NCBI GenBank assembly: GCA_965249225.1
Contig: CBDFLT010000009.1
Location: 806,001-870,000, forward strand
Direction of reading: 5' to 3'
DNA: 64,000 nucleotides
Source of the DNA: CBDFLT01 sp965249225
Lineage (GTDB): Bacteria; Chloroflexota; Dehalococcoidia; Lucifugimonadales; G963668185
Of this stretch, positions 26,876 to 34,907 are shown one piece after another (within the stretch, counting starts at the first letter, position 1; each line of letters begins with the position of its first letter). A program made the position numbers and the translations under genes. The notes beneath the pieces are model-generated. The model saw only the letters and a program-made list of their open reading frames with translations. It was not told the origin of the DNA and ran no database searches.

Positions 26876-27637
26876 TCAGGTCTGCATCCACCAGCCGCCG
26901 TTCACGTCCAGAGAGGCCCCCGTGATGTAGCTGGATTCAGGTGAAACCAGGGACACGATAGCGTTGGCGATCTCCTGCGGCTCGCCAAGTCGTCCCAAGG
27001 GCAACACGTCCATAATGTCGTCGCGCTTCAATTGGGGCAAAGAGTTCCAGTACTTTTCGCCCTCCTCCGTGCTTACCAGGCCGGGAATTACGCAGTTGAC
27101 GTTTATCCCATCGGGCCCCAACTCGCTGGCCAGGAAGCGAGTCATCGCCAATACCCCCGCTTTCGCCGCGCCGAAGGCCAGGTCCACCATGTCGGCCTTG
27201 TACTTGCCCTGGGAAGCGGAGATGTTGACTATCTTGCCGCTCTTCCGTTTCCTCATATGGGGGACTACCGCATAGCAACACAGGTAATGGCTCTTCAGAT
27301 TGAGGTCGAAGATGCTCTTGAACTCCTCATCGGACATCTCCACGCCGCCGGCATTGCGGCCGCCTCCCACGTTGTTGACCAGGATGTCGATCTTGCCAAA
27401 GGTATCCACCGCCTGGTCCACCATGCGCTCTACTTGCTCTCGACGGGTGACATCGGCGTTGACTGCCAGCACCTTAACGCCCGCAGCCTTGACATCCGAC
27501 TCGGCCCGCTTCAGGCGTTCGTCGACGATATCGTTGAGTACGATTCCGGCCCCTTCCCCCGCCATAGTCAAAGCCGTCGCCTTCCCGATTCCCTGACCGG
27601 AGCCGGTGATGAGGGCAACCTGGCCTTCCAGTTTCAT
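26876..27637 (-). CDS. SDR family oxidoreductase (4), catalytic Tyr replaced by Phe
   Basis: SDR fold of 253 residues: TGSGQGIG, LNDI, NNVGGGRN, NISASQG. At the catalytic YxxxK position the sequence reads FGAAK; the codon is TTC, read directly. Without the Tyr hydroxyl, normal SDR hydride chemistry should be impaired, so this copy may bind without reducing, use another residue, or act as a partner subunit. It is also unlike its neighbours in the KYKADMVDL stretch before this position. It is followed 28 bases downstream by family X copy D and preceded by the ABC ATPase gene by 43 bases. Confidence 0.85.
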   Translation of the reverse strand: MKLEGQVALITGSGQGIGKATALTMAGEGAGIVLNDIVDERLKRAESDVKAAGVKVLAVNADVTRREQVERMVDQAVDTFGKIDILVNNVGGGRNAGGVEMSDEEFKSIFDLNLKSHYLCCYAVVPHMRKRKSGKIVNISASQGKYKADMVDLAFGAAKAGVLAMTRFLASELGPDGINVNCVIPGLVSTEEGEKYWNSLPQLKRDDIMDVLPLGRLGEPQEIANAIVSLVSPESSYITGASLDVNGGWWMQT

Positions 27638-27680
27638 TCCCTCTCCCCCTTATGGTCGGTTTGATACGCCTGCGCCGGCG

Positions 27681-28502
27681 TCAGTGTGTGAGAATCGCCT
27701 TCAAGAACGTCTTTGTTCGCTCCTCCCTCGGGTGGTAGAATATATCCTCGGGAGGCCCTTCCTCCACTATCCTCCCCTCATCCATGAATATCACCCGGTC
27801 CCCCACCTCACGAGCGAAACCTATCTCGTGCGTCACGATCAACATCGTCATACCTTCGTTGGCGAGCTGACGCATCGTATTCAACACTTCTCCGATGAGC
27901 TCAGGGTCAAGCGCCGACGTCACCTCGTCGAACAGCATCACGTCCGGCTCCATCGCCAGCGCCCGCGCTATCGCGGTCCGCTGCTGCTGTCCTCCCGACA
28001 GCTTGCCAGGGTAAGAGTTCACCTTCTCCAACAAGCCGACCTTCTCCAGCAGCTCCAACGCCTTCGCCTCCGCATCCCGCTTCGACATTTTCTTCACCTG
28101 CCTCGGCGCTTCTTGGACGTTGCCCAATACGGTCATGTGGGGAAACAGGTTGAACTGCTGGAACACCATCCCCACCCTACCGCGTAACCTACTCATTCTC
28201 CTCTCTACACCCGGCAGCAGCTTCCCGTCCTGGGCCTCCTGAAACACCTCCCCCTCTATCTCGATCTTCCCTTCTTGGATGTGCTCGATACCTATCACAG
28301 CCCGCAGCAGCGTGGTCTTGCCCGACCCGCTGGCGCCGATGATCACCAACTTCTCGGACCGCGTGACCTCCAGATCCAGTCCATCGAGCACGTGCAGGTC
28401 GCCGAACCATTTGTGCACATTGCTCATGCGGATCATCACTTCGTCGCGCCTTCCCCCGCCCACCCCTTGGGGAGTAACCTCATCCTTTACCCGATCTACC
28501 AT
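27681..28502 (-). CDS. ABC transporter ATP-binding protein, polar amino acid type
   Basis: ATPase subunit of the GlnQ/HisP type, 273 residues. Walker A GASGSGKTT (about 56-64), Q-loop VFQQFNLFPHMTVLGNV, signature LSGGQQQRTAIARAL, Walker B VMLFDEVTSALD (Val where most members have Pro), and the H-loop VTHEIGFA. The first 22 residues are an extra tail. It lies inside the SDR cluster with no permease beside it. The only permeases of this class in the window are at 45324-47011, which themselves lack an ATPase, so the parts may work together. ATG 28502 follows GAGGGAG. Confidence 0.93.
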   Translation of the reverse strand: MVDRVKDEVTPQGVGGGRRDEVMIRMSNVHKWFGDLHVLDGLDLEVTRSEKLVIIGASGSGKTTLLRAVIGIEHIQEGKIEIEGEVFQEAQDGKLLPGVERRMSRLRGRVGMVFQQFNLFPHMTVLGNVQEAPRQVKKMSKRDAEAKALELLEKVGLLEKVNSYPGKLSGGQQQRTAIARALAMEPDVMLFDEVTSALDPELIGEVLNTMRQLANEGMTMLIVTHEIGFAREVGDRVIFMDEGRIVEEGPPEDIFYHPREERTKTFLKAILTH

Positions 28503-28520
28503 TTTTTCTCCCTCATATAC

Positions 28521-29282
28521 TCAGGTGGTTTCCATACCACCGTCCACCGCGAGAAACACCCCGGTGACGTAGCTAGAGTCGTCGGACGCCAGCCAAGCGA
28601 TAACCGCCGCCACCTCTTCGGACCGACCCAGCCTCTTCATTGGAGTGCCGGCCATCATGAGGTCTTTGACCTCCTGCGGATAGACGGTATCCCAGTCCTT
28701 CAGCCCCTCCTCGGTCGCGATGTTGCCGGGCACCACACAGTTGACCCTGATACTCTTCTCGGCGACTTCCCACGCGAGCTGGCGGGTGAAGGAAATGACG
28801 CCCGCCTTGGCCATGCTGTATGCGTGAGAGGCGACCGGGAAACTCCTGCGCCCCGCCATGGAGGAGACATTGACTATCTTGCCGCCTCCTGCCTTGACCA
28901 TGTGAGGCACGACGGACTGGGCGCAAAGGAGTTGACTCTTCAGATCGATGTCCATCAACCTGTCCCAGTCTTTTTCGTCCGCGTCGATCTTGTAGCTCCC
29001 AAAGTCGACGCCGACGTTGTTGACCAGAACGTCGATCTTGCCGAACTCCTTGATGGTCTGGTCGACCATTCCCCTCACCTGCTTGCCGTCGGAGACGTCG
29101 GCTTTAACCGCCAGAGCCTTTGAGCCCGCAGCCTCAACGTCTTTCTGTCCCTGGTCCAGGAGGTCCTCCCTGGTGTCGTTGAGGACAATAGACGCACCCT
29201 CGCTGGCAAAACGCAGGGCGGTGGCCTTGCCTATCCCCTTACCTGAGCCGGTAATGAGAGCTACGTGCCCGTCAAATCTCAT
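28521..29282 (-). CDS. SDR family oxidoreductase (5)
   Basis: Classical SDR of 253 residues: TGSGKGIG, LNDTRED, NNVGVDFG, NVSSMAG and YSMAK. It is similar to SDR 2 and to SDR 6-8 (shared blocks RFASEGA, VVPGNIATEEG, TPMKRLGR). It starts the group that continues 18 bases later with the ABC ATPase. A candidate promoter lies about 95 bases upstream of its ATG. Substrate unknown; the Asp after beta-2 suggests NAD. Confidence 0.88.
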   Translation of the reverse strand: MRFDGHVALITGSGKGIGKATALRFASEGASIVLNDTREDLLDQGQKDVEAAGSKALAVKADVSDGKQVRGMVDQTIKEFGKIDVLVNNVGVDFGSYKIDADEKDWDRLMDIDLKSQLLCAQSVVPHMVKAGGGKIVNVSSMAGRRSFPVASHAYSMAKAGVISFTRQLAWEVAEKSIRVNCVVPGNIATEEGLKDWDTVYPQEVKDLMMAGTPMKRLGRSEEVAAVIAWLASDDSSYVTGVFLAVDGGMETT

Positions 29283-29376
29283 CCAGCATGCCTCTCCCTG
29301 ACCTAAGGCGTCATCCTTCGGCCCTCCCGATGAGACGGTTTACGGCGAAGTATCGGCCATCGTGGGAAACCTTGTC

Positions 29377-29405
29377 ACTCTATCCTTGAAAGGTGCTTTA
29401 GTCAA
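29377..29405 (-). promoter_or_regulatory. candidate promoter of the SDR 5 transcript
   Basis: Minus strand: -35 TTGACT (29405-29400), 17-base spacer, -10 TAGAGT (29382-29377). It lies in the 287-base gap between SDR 6 and SDR 5, the longest gap in this gene run. Confidence 0.4.
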
Positions 29406-29569
29406 GGTATCCAAGCGGATAGCGGAACCGCGGTATAAGCCTCTTCCCAGTGTATAGATACCTAACCGCGGACCTTTCCATCTCCCGCGGCCCGGTGTGA
29501 CTCATCACTATGCGGGCTTACCACATGATGGTTAAGTAGCACGAGCCAAACCATGTGTCGCCTCAGAAC

Positions 29570-30343
29570 TCAAGCCGTCCCCAGGGTTCCGCCGTCCACG
29601 TCTATGCACGTGCCGGTGATAAAGCTCGCATCATCGGAGGCCAAGAACGTAGTGGCCGCCGCGATCTCTTCGGGCTCGGCCAGCCTTCTCATAGGCGTGT
29701 TGGCAAGCATCAGGTCCGTGACCTCTTTGGGCGCCGTGGCCCAGCCCTTTTTCCCTTCCTCGGTACCGGTGTTGCCCGGGGCAATATAATTAGCCCTTAT
29801 TCCATATTGCGCCAGTTCTATCGCCAGCTTGTGGGTGAGGATGATGACGCCCGCCTTTGCACAGTCGTACGCATACGAGGTGACCCGCGAGCGCCCTCGG
29901 GCGGCGTTGGATGAGATGTTGACGATACGGCCGTCCTTTTGAGCCTTCATATGGGGCACGACGGCCTGGCAGCAGAGGAACTGGCTCTTTAGGTCGATGT
30001 CTATAAGCCTGTCCCAGTCCTCCTCTTTTTGGTCGATCTCCATGTTGCCCCAATCGACGCCTACGTTGTTAACCAAGATGTCGATCCTGCCGAACTCCTC
30101 GATGGTCCGGTCGACCATGCCTTTCACCTGTTTGCTGTCGGAGACGTCGACATTGAGCGCCAGGACCTTGGCACCGGTCGCCTTAATGCTCTTCTCCGCC
30201 TTATCCAATAGACCCTGATCGATGTCGTTGATAACTACGGCCGCTCCCTCGCTGGCAAAGCGCAGGGCGGTAACGTAGCCCATCCCTTTACCCGAGCCGG
30301 TAACGATGGCCACTTTCCCCTCGAATCTGCCTTCAAACTTCAT
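29570..30343 (-). CDS. SDR family oxidoreductase (6)
   Basis: Classical SDR of 257 residues from ATG 30343; a GTG three codons upstream is also possible. Motifs: TGSGKGMG, INDIDQ, NNVGVDWG, NISSNAARG and YDCAK. A FEGRFEGK duplication of four residues occurs at the N-terminus. It differs from relatives in APGNTGTEEG. It is separated from SDR 7 by 104 bases and belongs with SDR 2, 5, 7 and 8. Confidence 0.87.
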   Translation of the reverse strand: MKFEGRFEGKVAIVTGSGKGMGYVTALRFASEGAAVVINDIDQGLLDKAEKSIKATGAKVLALNVDVSDSKQVKGMVDRTIEEFGRIDILVNNVGVDWGNMEIDQKEEDWDRLIDIDLKSQFLCCQAVVPHMKAQKDGRIVNISSNAARGRSRVTSYAYDCAKAGVIILTHKLAIELAQYGIRANYIAPGNTGTEEGKKGWATAPKEVTDLMLANTPMRRLAEPEEIAAATTFLASDDASFITGTCIDVDGGTLGTA

Positions 30344-30447
30344 CCAACTCACCCTTTCTCATATAGATGGGATTTCTGTTGGCCGCATCTCAGCGCGGCC
30401 TCCGAGATAAATGACGGCTATTTGCTATCTTTAGTCGAATCGTCGCC

Positions 30448-31218
30448 TCACCAAAAGTTGCCACAGACGAGTACTCCGCCGTCGACGTCCAGGGCCACTC
30501 CCGTGACGTAGCTGGCATCATCGGAACACAAGAACGTGGTGGCCGCCGCTATCTCCTCTGGCTCTCCCATCCTCTTCATAGGCGTGAGGTCCATAAGGGC
30601 ATCCCGCTTCTCCCGCGACCAGCTTTCCCAGTCCTTCTTCCCCTCCTCAGTAGCTACATTCCCGGGCACCACGCAGTTTACCCTGATTCCGTGCTCCGCC
30701 AGCTCGAAGGCGAGCTGGCGGGTGAATGAGATGGTGGCCCCCTTGGACGTGACGTATGCGTAGGTGTTGACGATGGAGACCCTGCGGCCCGCGCCAGAGG
30801 AGATGTTGACTATCTTGCCTCCTCCTCTCTTTTTCATATGCGGCACCACCGCCTGCGCGCAGAGAAAGTGGCTCTTGAGATCGATGTCCATGAGTCTGTC
30901 CCAGTCTTTTTCGTCTAGGCCAACCCCAGGAGTTCCGTAGTCGACGCCGACGTTGTTCACAAGAATGTCAATGCCGCCAAACTCCTCGACGGCTCGGTTC
31001 ACCATCTGGTTCACCTGCCGGCTGTCTGAAACATCCGCGTTGATCGCCAGCACCTTGGCTCCCATATCCGCGATGTCTTTCTCCGACGGGTCCAGAAGGT
31101 CCTGCCTGACGTCGTTGAGGACCACGGCCGCCCCTTCGCTGGCGAACCGCATGGCGGTGGCCTTGCCCATGCCCTTTCCAGACCCGGTAATGAGGGCCAC
31201 CTTCCCCTCGAATCTCAT
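30448..31218 (-). CDS. SDR family oxidoreductase (7)
   Basis: Classical SDR of 256 residues: TGSGKGMG, LNDVRQD, NNVGVDYG, NISSGAG and YVTSK. ATG 31218 was chosen because GGGGTGG lies just upstream; a GTG at 31227 is the alternative. It shares FEGKVALITGSGKGMGKAT with SDR 8, which lies 44 bases upstream on the same strand, pointing to tandem duplication. Confidence 0.88.
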   Translation of the reverse strand: MRFEGKVALITGSGKGMGKATAMRFASEGAAVVLNDVRQDLLDPSEKDIADMGAKVLAINADVSDSRQVNQMVNRAVEEFGGIDILVNNVGVDYGTPGVGLDEKDWDRLMDIDLKSHFLCAQAVVPHMKKRGGGKIVNISSGAGRRVSIVNTYAYVTSKGATISFTRQLAFELAEHGIRVNCVVPGNVATEEGKKDWESWSREKRDALMDLTPMKRMGEPEEIAAATTFLCSDDASYVTGVALDVDGGVLVCGNFW

Positions 31219-31262
31219 CAAGTCCACCCCTTTCCCATGGAGTACACCTTGTGTCCCACCGA

Positions 31263-32024
31263 TCAGGTTATCCCCGCTCCACCGTCTACGTCCATTGCCA
31301 CCCCTGTGACGTAGCTGGCATCGTCCGAGGCGAAGAATGCCGTGGCCGCCGCCACCTCCTCGGACTCACCGTTCCTCTTCATGGGCGTGCCTGCCATCAT
31401 GCGTCTCTTGGTCTCCTCCGTGTACACGGTTTCCCAGTCCTTTCGCCCCTCTTCCGTAAGGATGTTCCCAGGTACCACGCAGTTGACGTTGATGCCGTGC
31501 TCGGCCAGCTCAAAAGCAAGCTGACGGGTGAAGGAGATGACACCCGCCTTCCCCATGGAGTAGCCGTAAGATGTGACGAGCGAGCGCCTGCGTCCCGCGA
31601 GGGATGAGACGTTGACGATCTTGCCCCCTCCCTGCTCTTTCATGTGCGGAACAACCGCCTGCGCGCACAGGAACTGACTCTTCAGACACAGGTCGAACAC
31701 CCCCCTCCAATCCTCTTCGCTCACGTCAAGCCTGTTGGAACCCCAAGTGGCGCCGGCGTTGTTCACAAGAATGTCTATCCTGCCGAACTCCTCAATGGTC
31801 CGATCTACCATCTGCTTCACCTGCCGGCTGTCCGTAACATCCGCGTTGATCGCCAGCACCCTGGCTCCCGTATCCGCAATGTCTTTCTCCGACTGGCCCA
31901 GGAGGTCCTGCCTGACATCGTTGAGGACCACGGCCGCGCCCTCGCCGGCAAGCCGCACGGCAGTAGCCTTGCCCATACCCTTGCCCGAGCCTGTGATGAG
32001 AGCGACTTTCCCTTCGAATATCAT
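31263..32024 (-). CDS. SDR family oxidoreductase (8)
   Basis: Classical SDR of 253 residues: TGSGKGMG, LNDVRQD, NNAGATWG, NVSSLAG and YSMGK. The frame is open for 55 codons upstream, but ATG 32024 is the start that aligns with the other SDRs. It heads the minus-strand SDR run and has a good promoter about 230 bases upstream. It is divergent from the M24 genes. Confidence 0.88.
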   Translation of the reverse strand: MIFEGKVALITGSGKGMGKATAVRLAGEGAAVVLNDVRQDLLGQSEKDIADTGARVLAINADVTDSRQVKQMVDRTIEEFGRIDILVNNAGATWGSNRLDVSEEDWRGVFDLCLKSQFLCAQAVVPHMKEQGGGKIVNVSSLAGRRRSLVTSYGYSMGKAGVISFTRQLAFELAEHGINVNCVVPGNILTEEGRKDWETVYTEETKRRMMAGTPMKRNGESEEVAAATAFFASDDASYVTGVAMDVDGGAGIT

Positions 32025-32255
32025 CCAGTCCGCCTCTTTCTTATGATTGGGCAGATGCCCCGACATCGCGGTCGCTAACGACAGAAGTCCGGCTGATGGG
32101 GAACAATACACGCCAGCGAGAGAGGAGGCCGCGCCTAAACCCGGCGCAGACCGCGGACGCTTCCCCAAAACGCAGGCGCCCGACGACAAAATCTACCCCT
32201 CTTCTCTCCCGCAGGGATAGATCGACGCGGTTCACCCGGACCACCAGGCGCGCAA

Positions 32256-32284
32256 AGTATAAACCACGGCCTTGAATCTTTCAA
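32256..32284 (-). promoter_or_regulatory. sigma-70-type promoter of the SDR 8 run
   Basis: Minus strand: -35 TTGAAA (32284-32279), 17-base spacer, -10 TATACT (32261-32256). The start would be near 32249, giving a leader of about 225 bases before SDR 8. Confidence 0.6.
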
Positions 32285-32356
32285 TTTAGCGGTTTAGGTG
32301 AGGCGTTTTCCTTCTCCCCACCATCGATGCACAGACATACCGACCAGGCTTCTACC

Positions 32357-32371
32357 CAGTCAACTTGACTG
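32357..32371. promoter_or_regulatory. candidate operator, CAGTCAA-C-TTGACTG inverted repeat
   Basis: A perfect 7-1-7 palindrome. A second overlapping palindrome TGACT-G-AGTCA follows at 32366-32376. The right arm contains a TTGACT that could be a plus-strand -35 for the M24 genes, so a bound repressor would block it. The regulator is not identifiable here. Confidence 0.45.
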
Positions 32372-32575
32372 AGTCAGAAACATATGATAACAAGGAGCGG
32401 CTTGCTGTATCTGCTTCGTCGAAACCCCGCGCGTGCGCTATGAAAACCTAGCCCACTGAGGGCGATGGCTAACCGGTAACGGCACGCTGCGGTCCGGCTT
32501 GGTATGTGCAAGCTCCGATCTGCTCCAGGCGCTCGCAGTCTGCGCCTGTTATCGCCAAAGCCATTGAGAATCACA

Positions 32576-33718
32576 TTGACTCAGGACCTTCCATTCCCCA
32601 TGAGTGAATATCAGGCCAGAATGGCCAAGCTCCATCAGAAGATGGACGAGGCCGGCGTCGACGCTATGGTCGTCGCCGGCGCAGCGAACCTCTACTATCT
32701 CGCCGGTGAGCCGTACAACTGGGACCCCATGCAGTACCTCATCGTCCCGCAGAACGGCGACCCAAGAATGGTCTGCATGATCACCGAGGAGTACAACGCC
32801 GAGCACTCCAACTGGGTCAAGGACTGGGTCTCTTACAAGCCGGATGCCGGCGTCGACGCTCTCAAAGTCGTCCAGGAGCAGATCGCCGACATAGGCCTCG
32901 CCAATGCAAAGATCGGCCTGGAGAAGGACTGCTACACCGCTCTCGACTACGAGCATCTCGCCGGACTGTTGTCGGATGCCACCCTGGTAGACATGACCCA
33001 GACGACGGCCCAGATGCGGATGCTCAAGTCCCCGGCCGAGGCTGAGTATATGAGAAAGGCGGCCAGGGCGGCGGAAGCCTCTCTGAGGGCGGGCATGGCT
33101 GTCCTCAAGCCGGGAGTAACCGAGAACGACGTGGCGGCCGAGGTCTATCGCGCGGCGATCCTGGCCGGCAGCCAGCACATGGTGAACACCAGCTTCATCT
33201 GCGCCGGCGACAGGACGCACATCCCCCACGCCACCTGGTCTGGAAAGAGCGTGGAACAAGGGGACATCTTCTTCTTCGAGGTCTCAGGCAGAATGGGAGG
33301 ATACACGGTGCCCCTTCACCGGCCGGTGTTTCTCGGGCAGCCCAGCGAGGAGAGAGCACACGCAGCCGAGGCGTGCATTGTGACCGCCAATCGCACCATA
33401 GAAGCGATGCAGCCCGGCGTCCCAGTCGATGAAGTGCAGAGGGTCTACGAGCGGACCTTCGTGGCTGAAGGGTACGGCTTCGGCGCCTTCCGGCATATGG
33501 CCGCGTACCACATCGGCCTGGAATGGGGGGAGCCTATCCCCTGGACCGTCGGAACCGGTTTCACCCACCCATTGCAGCCTGGCATGATCCTCCACCTGTG
33601 TCCTCATCTCGAGTTCTACGAGGAAAAGTACACCGTCTCGTGCGGCGAGGTGGTGATGATCACTGAGAACGGAAACGAAGTTCTGACCGATTTCGAGCGC
33701 GAGCTGCTAGTAGTTTGA
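32576..33718 (+). CDS. creatinase-like M24 family protein (1)
   Basis: Pita-bread fold protein of about 380 residues with the creatinase N-terminal domain and the M24 C-terminal domain. The normal M24 metal ligands are mostly gone: Glu replaces the first Asp (GDIFFFEVSG), the second Asp position reads YTVPLHR, the metal His is Tyr (FRHMAAYHIG) and the first Glu is lost (HLCPHLEF). Only the last Glu (CGEVVMITENG) remains. This matches metal-free creatinase and ectoine-hydrolase-like enzymes that cleave C-N bonds. The start is uncertain: TTG 32576 keeps the LPFPMSEYQ block seen in copies 2 and 3; ATG 32600 is the alternative. The Shine-Dalgarno of the other copies is missing here. Confidence 0.85.
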   Translation: MTQDLPFPMSEYQARMAKLHQKMDEAGVDAMVVAGAANLYYLAGEPYNWDPMQYLIVPQNGDPRMVCMITEEYNAEHSNWVKDWVSYKPDAGVDALKVVQEQIADIGLANAKIGLEKDCYTALDYEHLAGLLSDATLVDMTQTTAQMRMLKSPAEAEYMRKAARAAEASLRAGMAVLKPGVTENDVAAEVYRAAILAGSQHMVNTSFICAGDRTHIPHATWSGKSVEQGDIFFFEVSGRMGGYTVPLHRPVFLGQPSEERAHAAEACIVTANRTIEAMQPGVPVDEVQRVYERTFVAEGYGFGAFRHMAAYHIGLEWGEPIPWTVGTGFTHPLQPGMILHLCPHLEFYEEKYTVSCGEVVMITENGNEVLTDFERELLVV

Positions 33719-33738
33719 TCTGACCACAGGAGTCTGCG

Positions 33739-34887
33739 ATGTCAAACGAGCAAAACCTTCCATTCCCCATGAGTGAGTATCAGGCCAGAATGGCCAAGCT
33801 CCATCAGAAGATGGACGAGGCCGGTGTCGACGCCATGGTCGTGGCCGGCGCGGCTAACCTCTTCTATCTCGCCGGTGAGCCGTACAACTGGGACCCCATG
33901 CAGTACTTCATCGTCCCGCAGAACGGCGACCCAAGAATGGTGGTGATGATCACCGAGGAGTACAACGTCGAGAACTTCAACTGGGTGAAGGACTGGGTCT
34001 CTTACAAGCCGGACGCCGGTGTCGACGCCCTTAAGATCGTCCAGGAGCAGATCGCCGACATGGGCCTCGCCAATGCAAAGATCGGCCTGGAGAAGGACTG
34101 CTACACCGCTCTCGACTACGAGCATCTCGCCGGCCTGTTGTCGGATGCCACCCTAGTCGACATGACCCAGACGACGGCTCAGATGCGGATGCTCAAGTCC
34201 CCGGCCGAGGCCGAGTACATGAGAAAGGCGGCCAGAGCGGTCGAAGCCTCTCTGAGGGCGGGCATAGCGGCCCTCAAGCCAGGAGTGACCGAGAACGACG
34301 TGGCGGCCGAGGTCTATCGTGCGGCGATCCTGGCCGGTAGCCAGCACATGGCGAACACCAGTTTCATGTGCGCCGGCGACAGGACGCACATCCCCCATGC
34401 AACCTGGTCTGGAAAGAGGTTGGAACAAGGAGATATCTTCTTCTTCGAGATCTCCTGCAAGGTAGGAGGGTACACGGTGCCCCTCCACCGGCCGGTGTTC
34501 CTCGGACAACCCAGCAAGGAGAGGGCCCACGCAGCCGAGGCGTGCATAGTGGCCCTTAATCGCACCATCGAGGCGATGCAGCCGGGCGTCCCAGCCAATG
34601 AGGTTCAAAGGGTGTGCGACCAGGCCTTCGTGGAGGAGGGGTTCGGGCCCGACACCTTCCGGCACGCGGCCGCGTACCACATCGGCCTGCAATGGGGTGA
34701 TCCCATTCCCTGGACCGTCGGGACAGGTTTCACTCACCCCTTAGAACCGGGCATGACCTTCCATCTGGTACCTCATCTGGAATTCTACGAGGAAAAGTAC
34801 ACCGTCACGTGCGGCGAGGTAGTGATGATCACGGAGAACGGAAACGAGGTGCTCACCAATTTCGAGCGCAAGCTGTTCGTAGTCTGA
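33739..34887 (+). CDS. creatinase-like M24 family protein (2)
   Basis: 382 residues, nearly identical to copy 1 over most of its length at both protein and DNA level, so the pair is a recent tandem duplication. It has the same loss of metal ligands (GDIFFFEISC, YTVPLHR, FRHAAAYHIG, HLVPHLEF) and the retained CGEVVMITENG. It starts at an ATG with CACAGGAG 7 bases upstream, 20 bases after copy 1. No signal peptide. Likely a cytoplasmic C-N hydrolase of unknown substrate. Confidence 0.88.
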   Translation: MSNEQNLPFPMSEYQARMAKLHQKMDEAGVDAMVVAGAANLFYLAGEPYNWDPMQYFIVPQNGDPRMVVMITEEYNVENFNWVKDWVSYKPDAGVDALKIVQEQIADMGLANAKIGLEKDCYTALDYEHLAGLLSDATLVDMTQTTAQMRMLKSPAEAEYMRKAARAVEASLRAGIAALKPGVTENDVAAEVYRAAILAGSQHMANTSFMCAGDRTHIPHATWSGKRLEQGDIFFFEISCKVGGYTVPLHRPVFLGQPSKERAHAAEACIVALNRTIEAMQPGVPANEVQRVCDQAFVEEGFGPDTFRHAAAYHIGLQWGDPIPWTVGTGFTHPLEPGMTFHLVPHLEFYEEKYTVTCGEVVMITENGNEVLTNFERKLFVV

Positions 34888-34907
34888 TCTAACCACAGGA
34901 GTCTGCG

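Larger units (their letters stand above)
32025..32575. other. divergent regulatory region between the SDR run and the M24 run
   Basis: 551 bases without a convincing gene; the short frames here lack motifs. It contains a good minus-strand promoter (32256-32284), a 7-1-7 inverted repeat (32357-32371) overlapping a plus-strand TTGACT, and a TATGAT box at 32383-32388. It is the likely control region for both large catabolic runs. Confidence 0.5.

Noticed and set aside
28275..29123. Plus-strand open frame opposite the ABC ATPase and SDR 5
   Set aside because: It spans two real genes in antisense, and its text is repeated opposite every similar SDR, as expected for a shadow.
32041..32574. Two short minus-strand frames in the divergent gap
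   Set aside because: They lie over the promoter and palindromes and lack ribosome sites and motifs.
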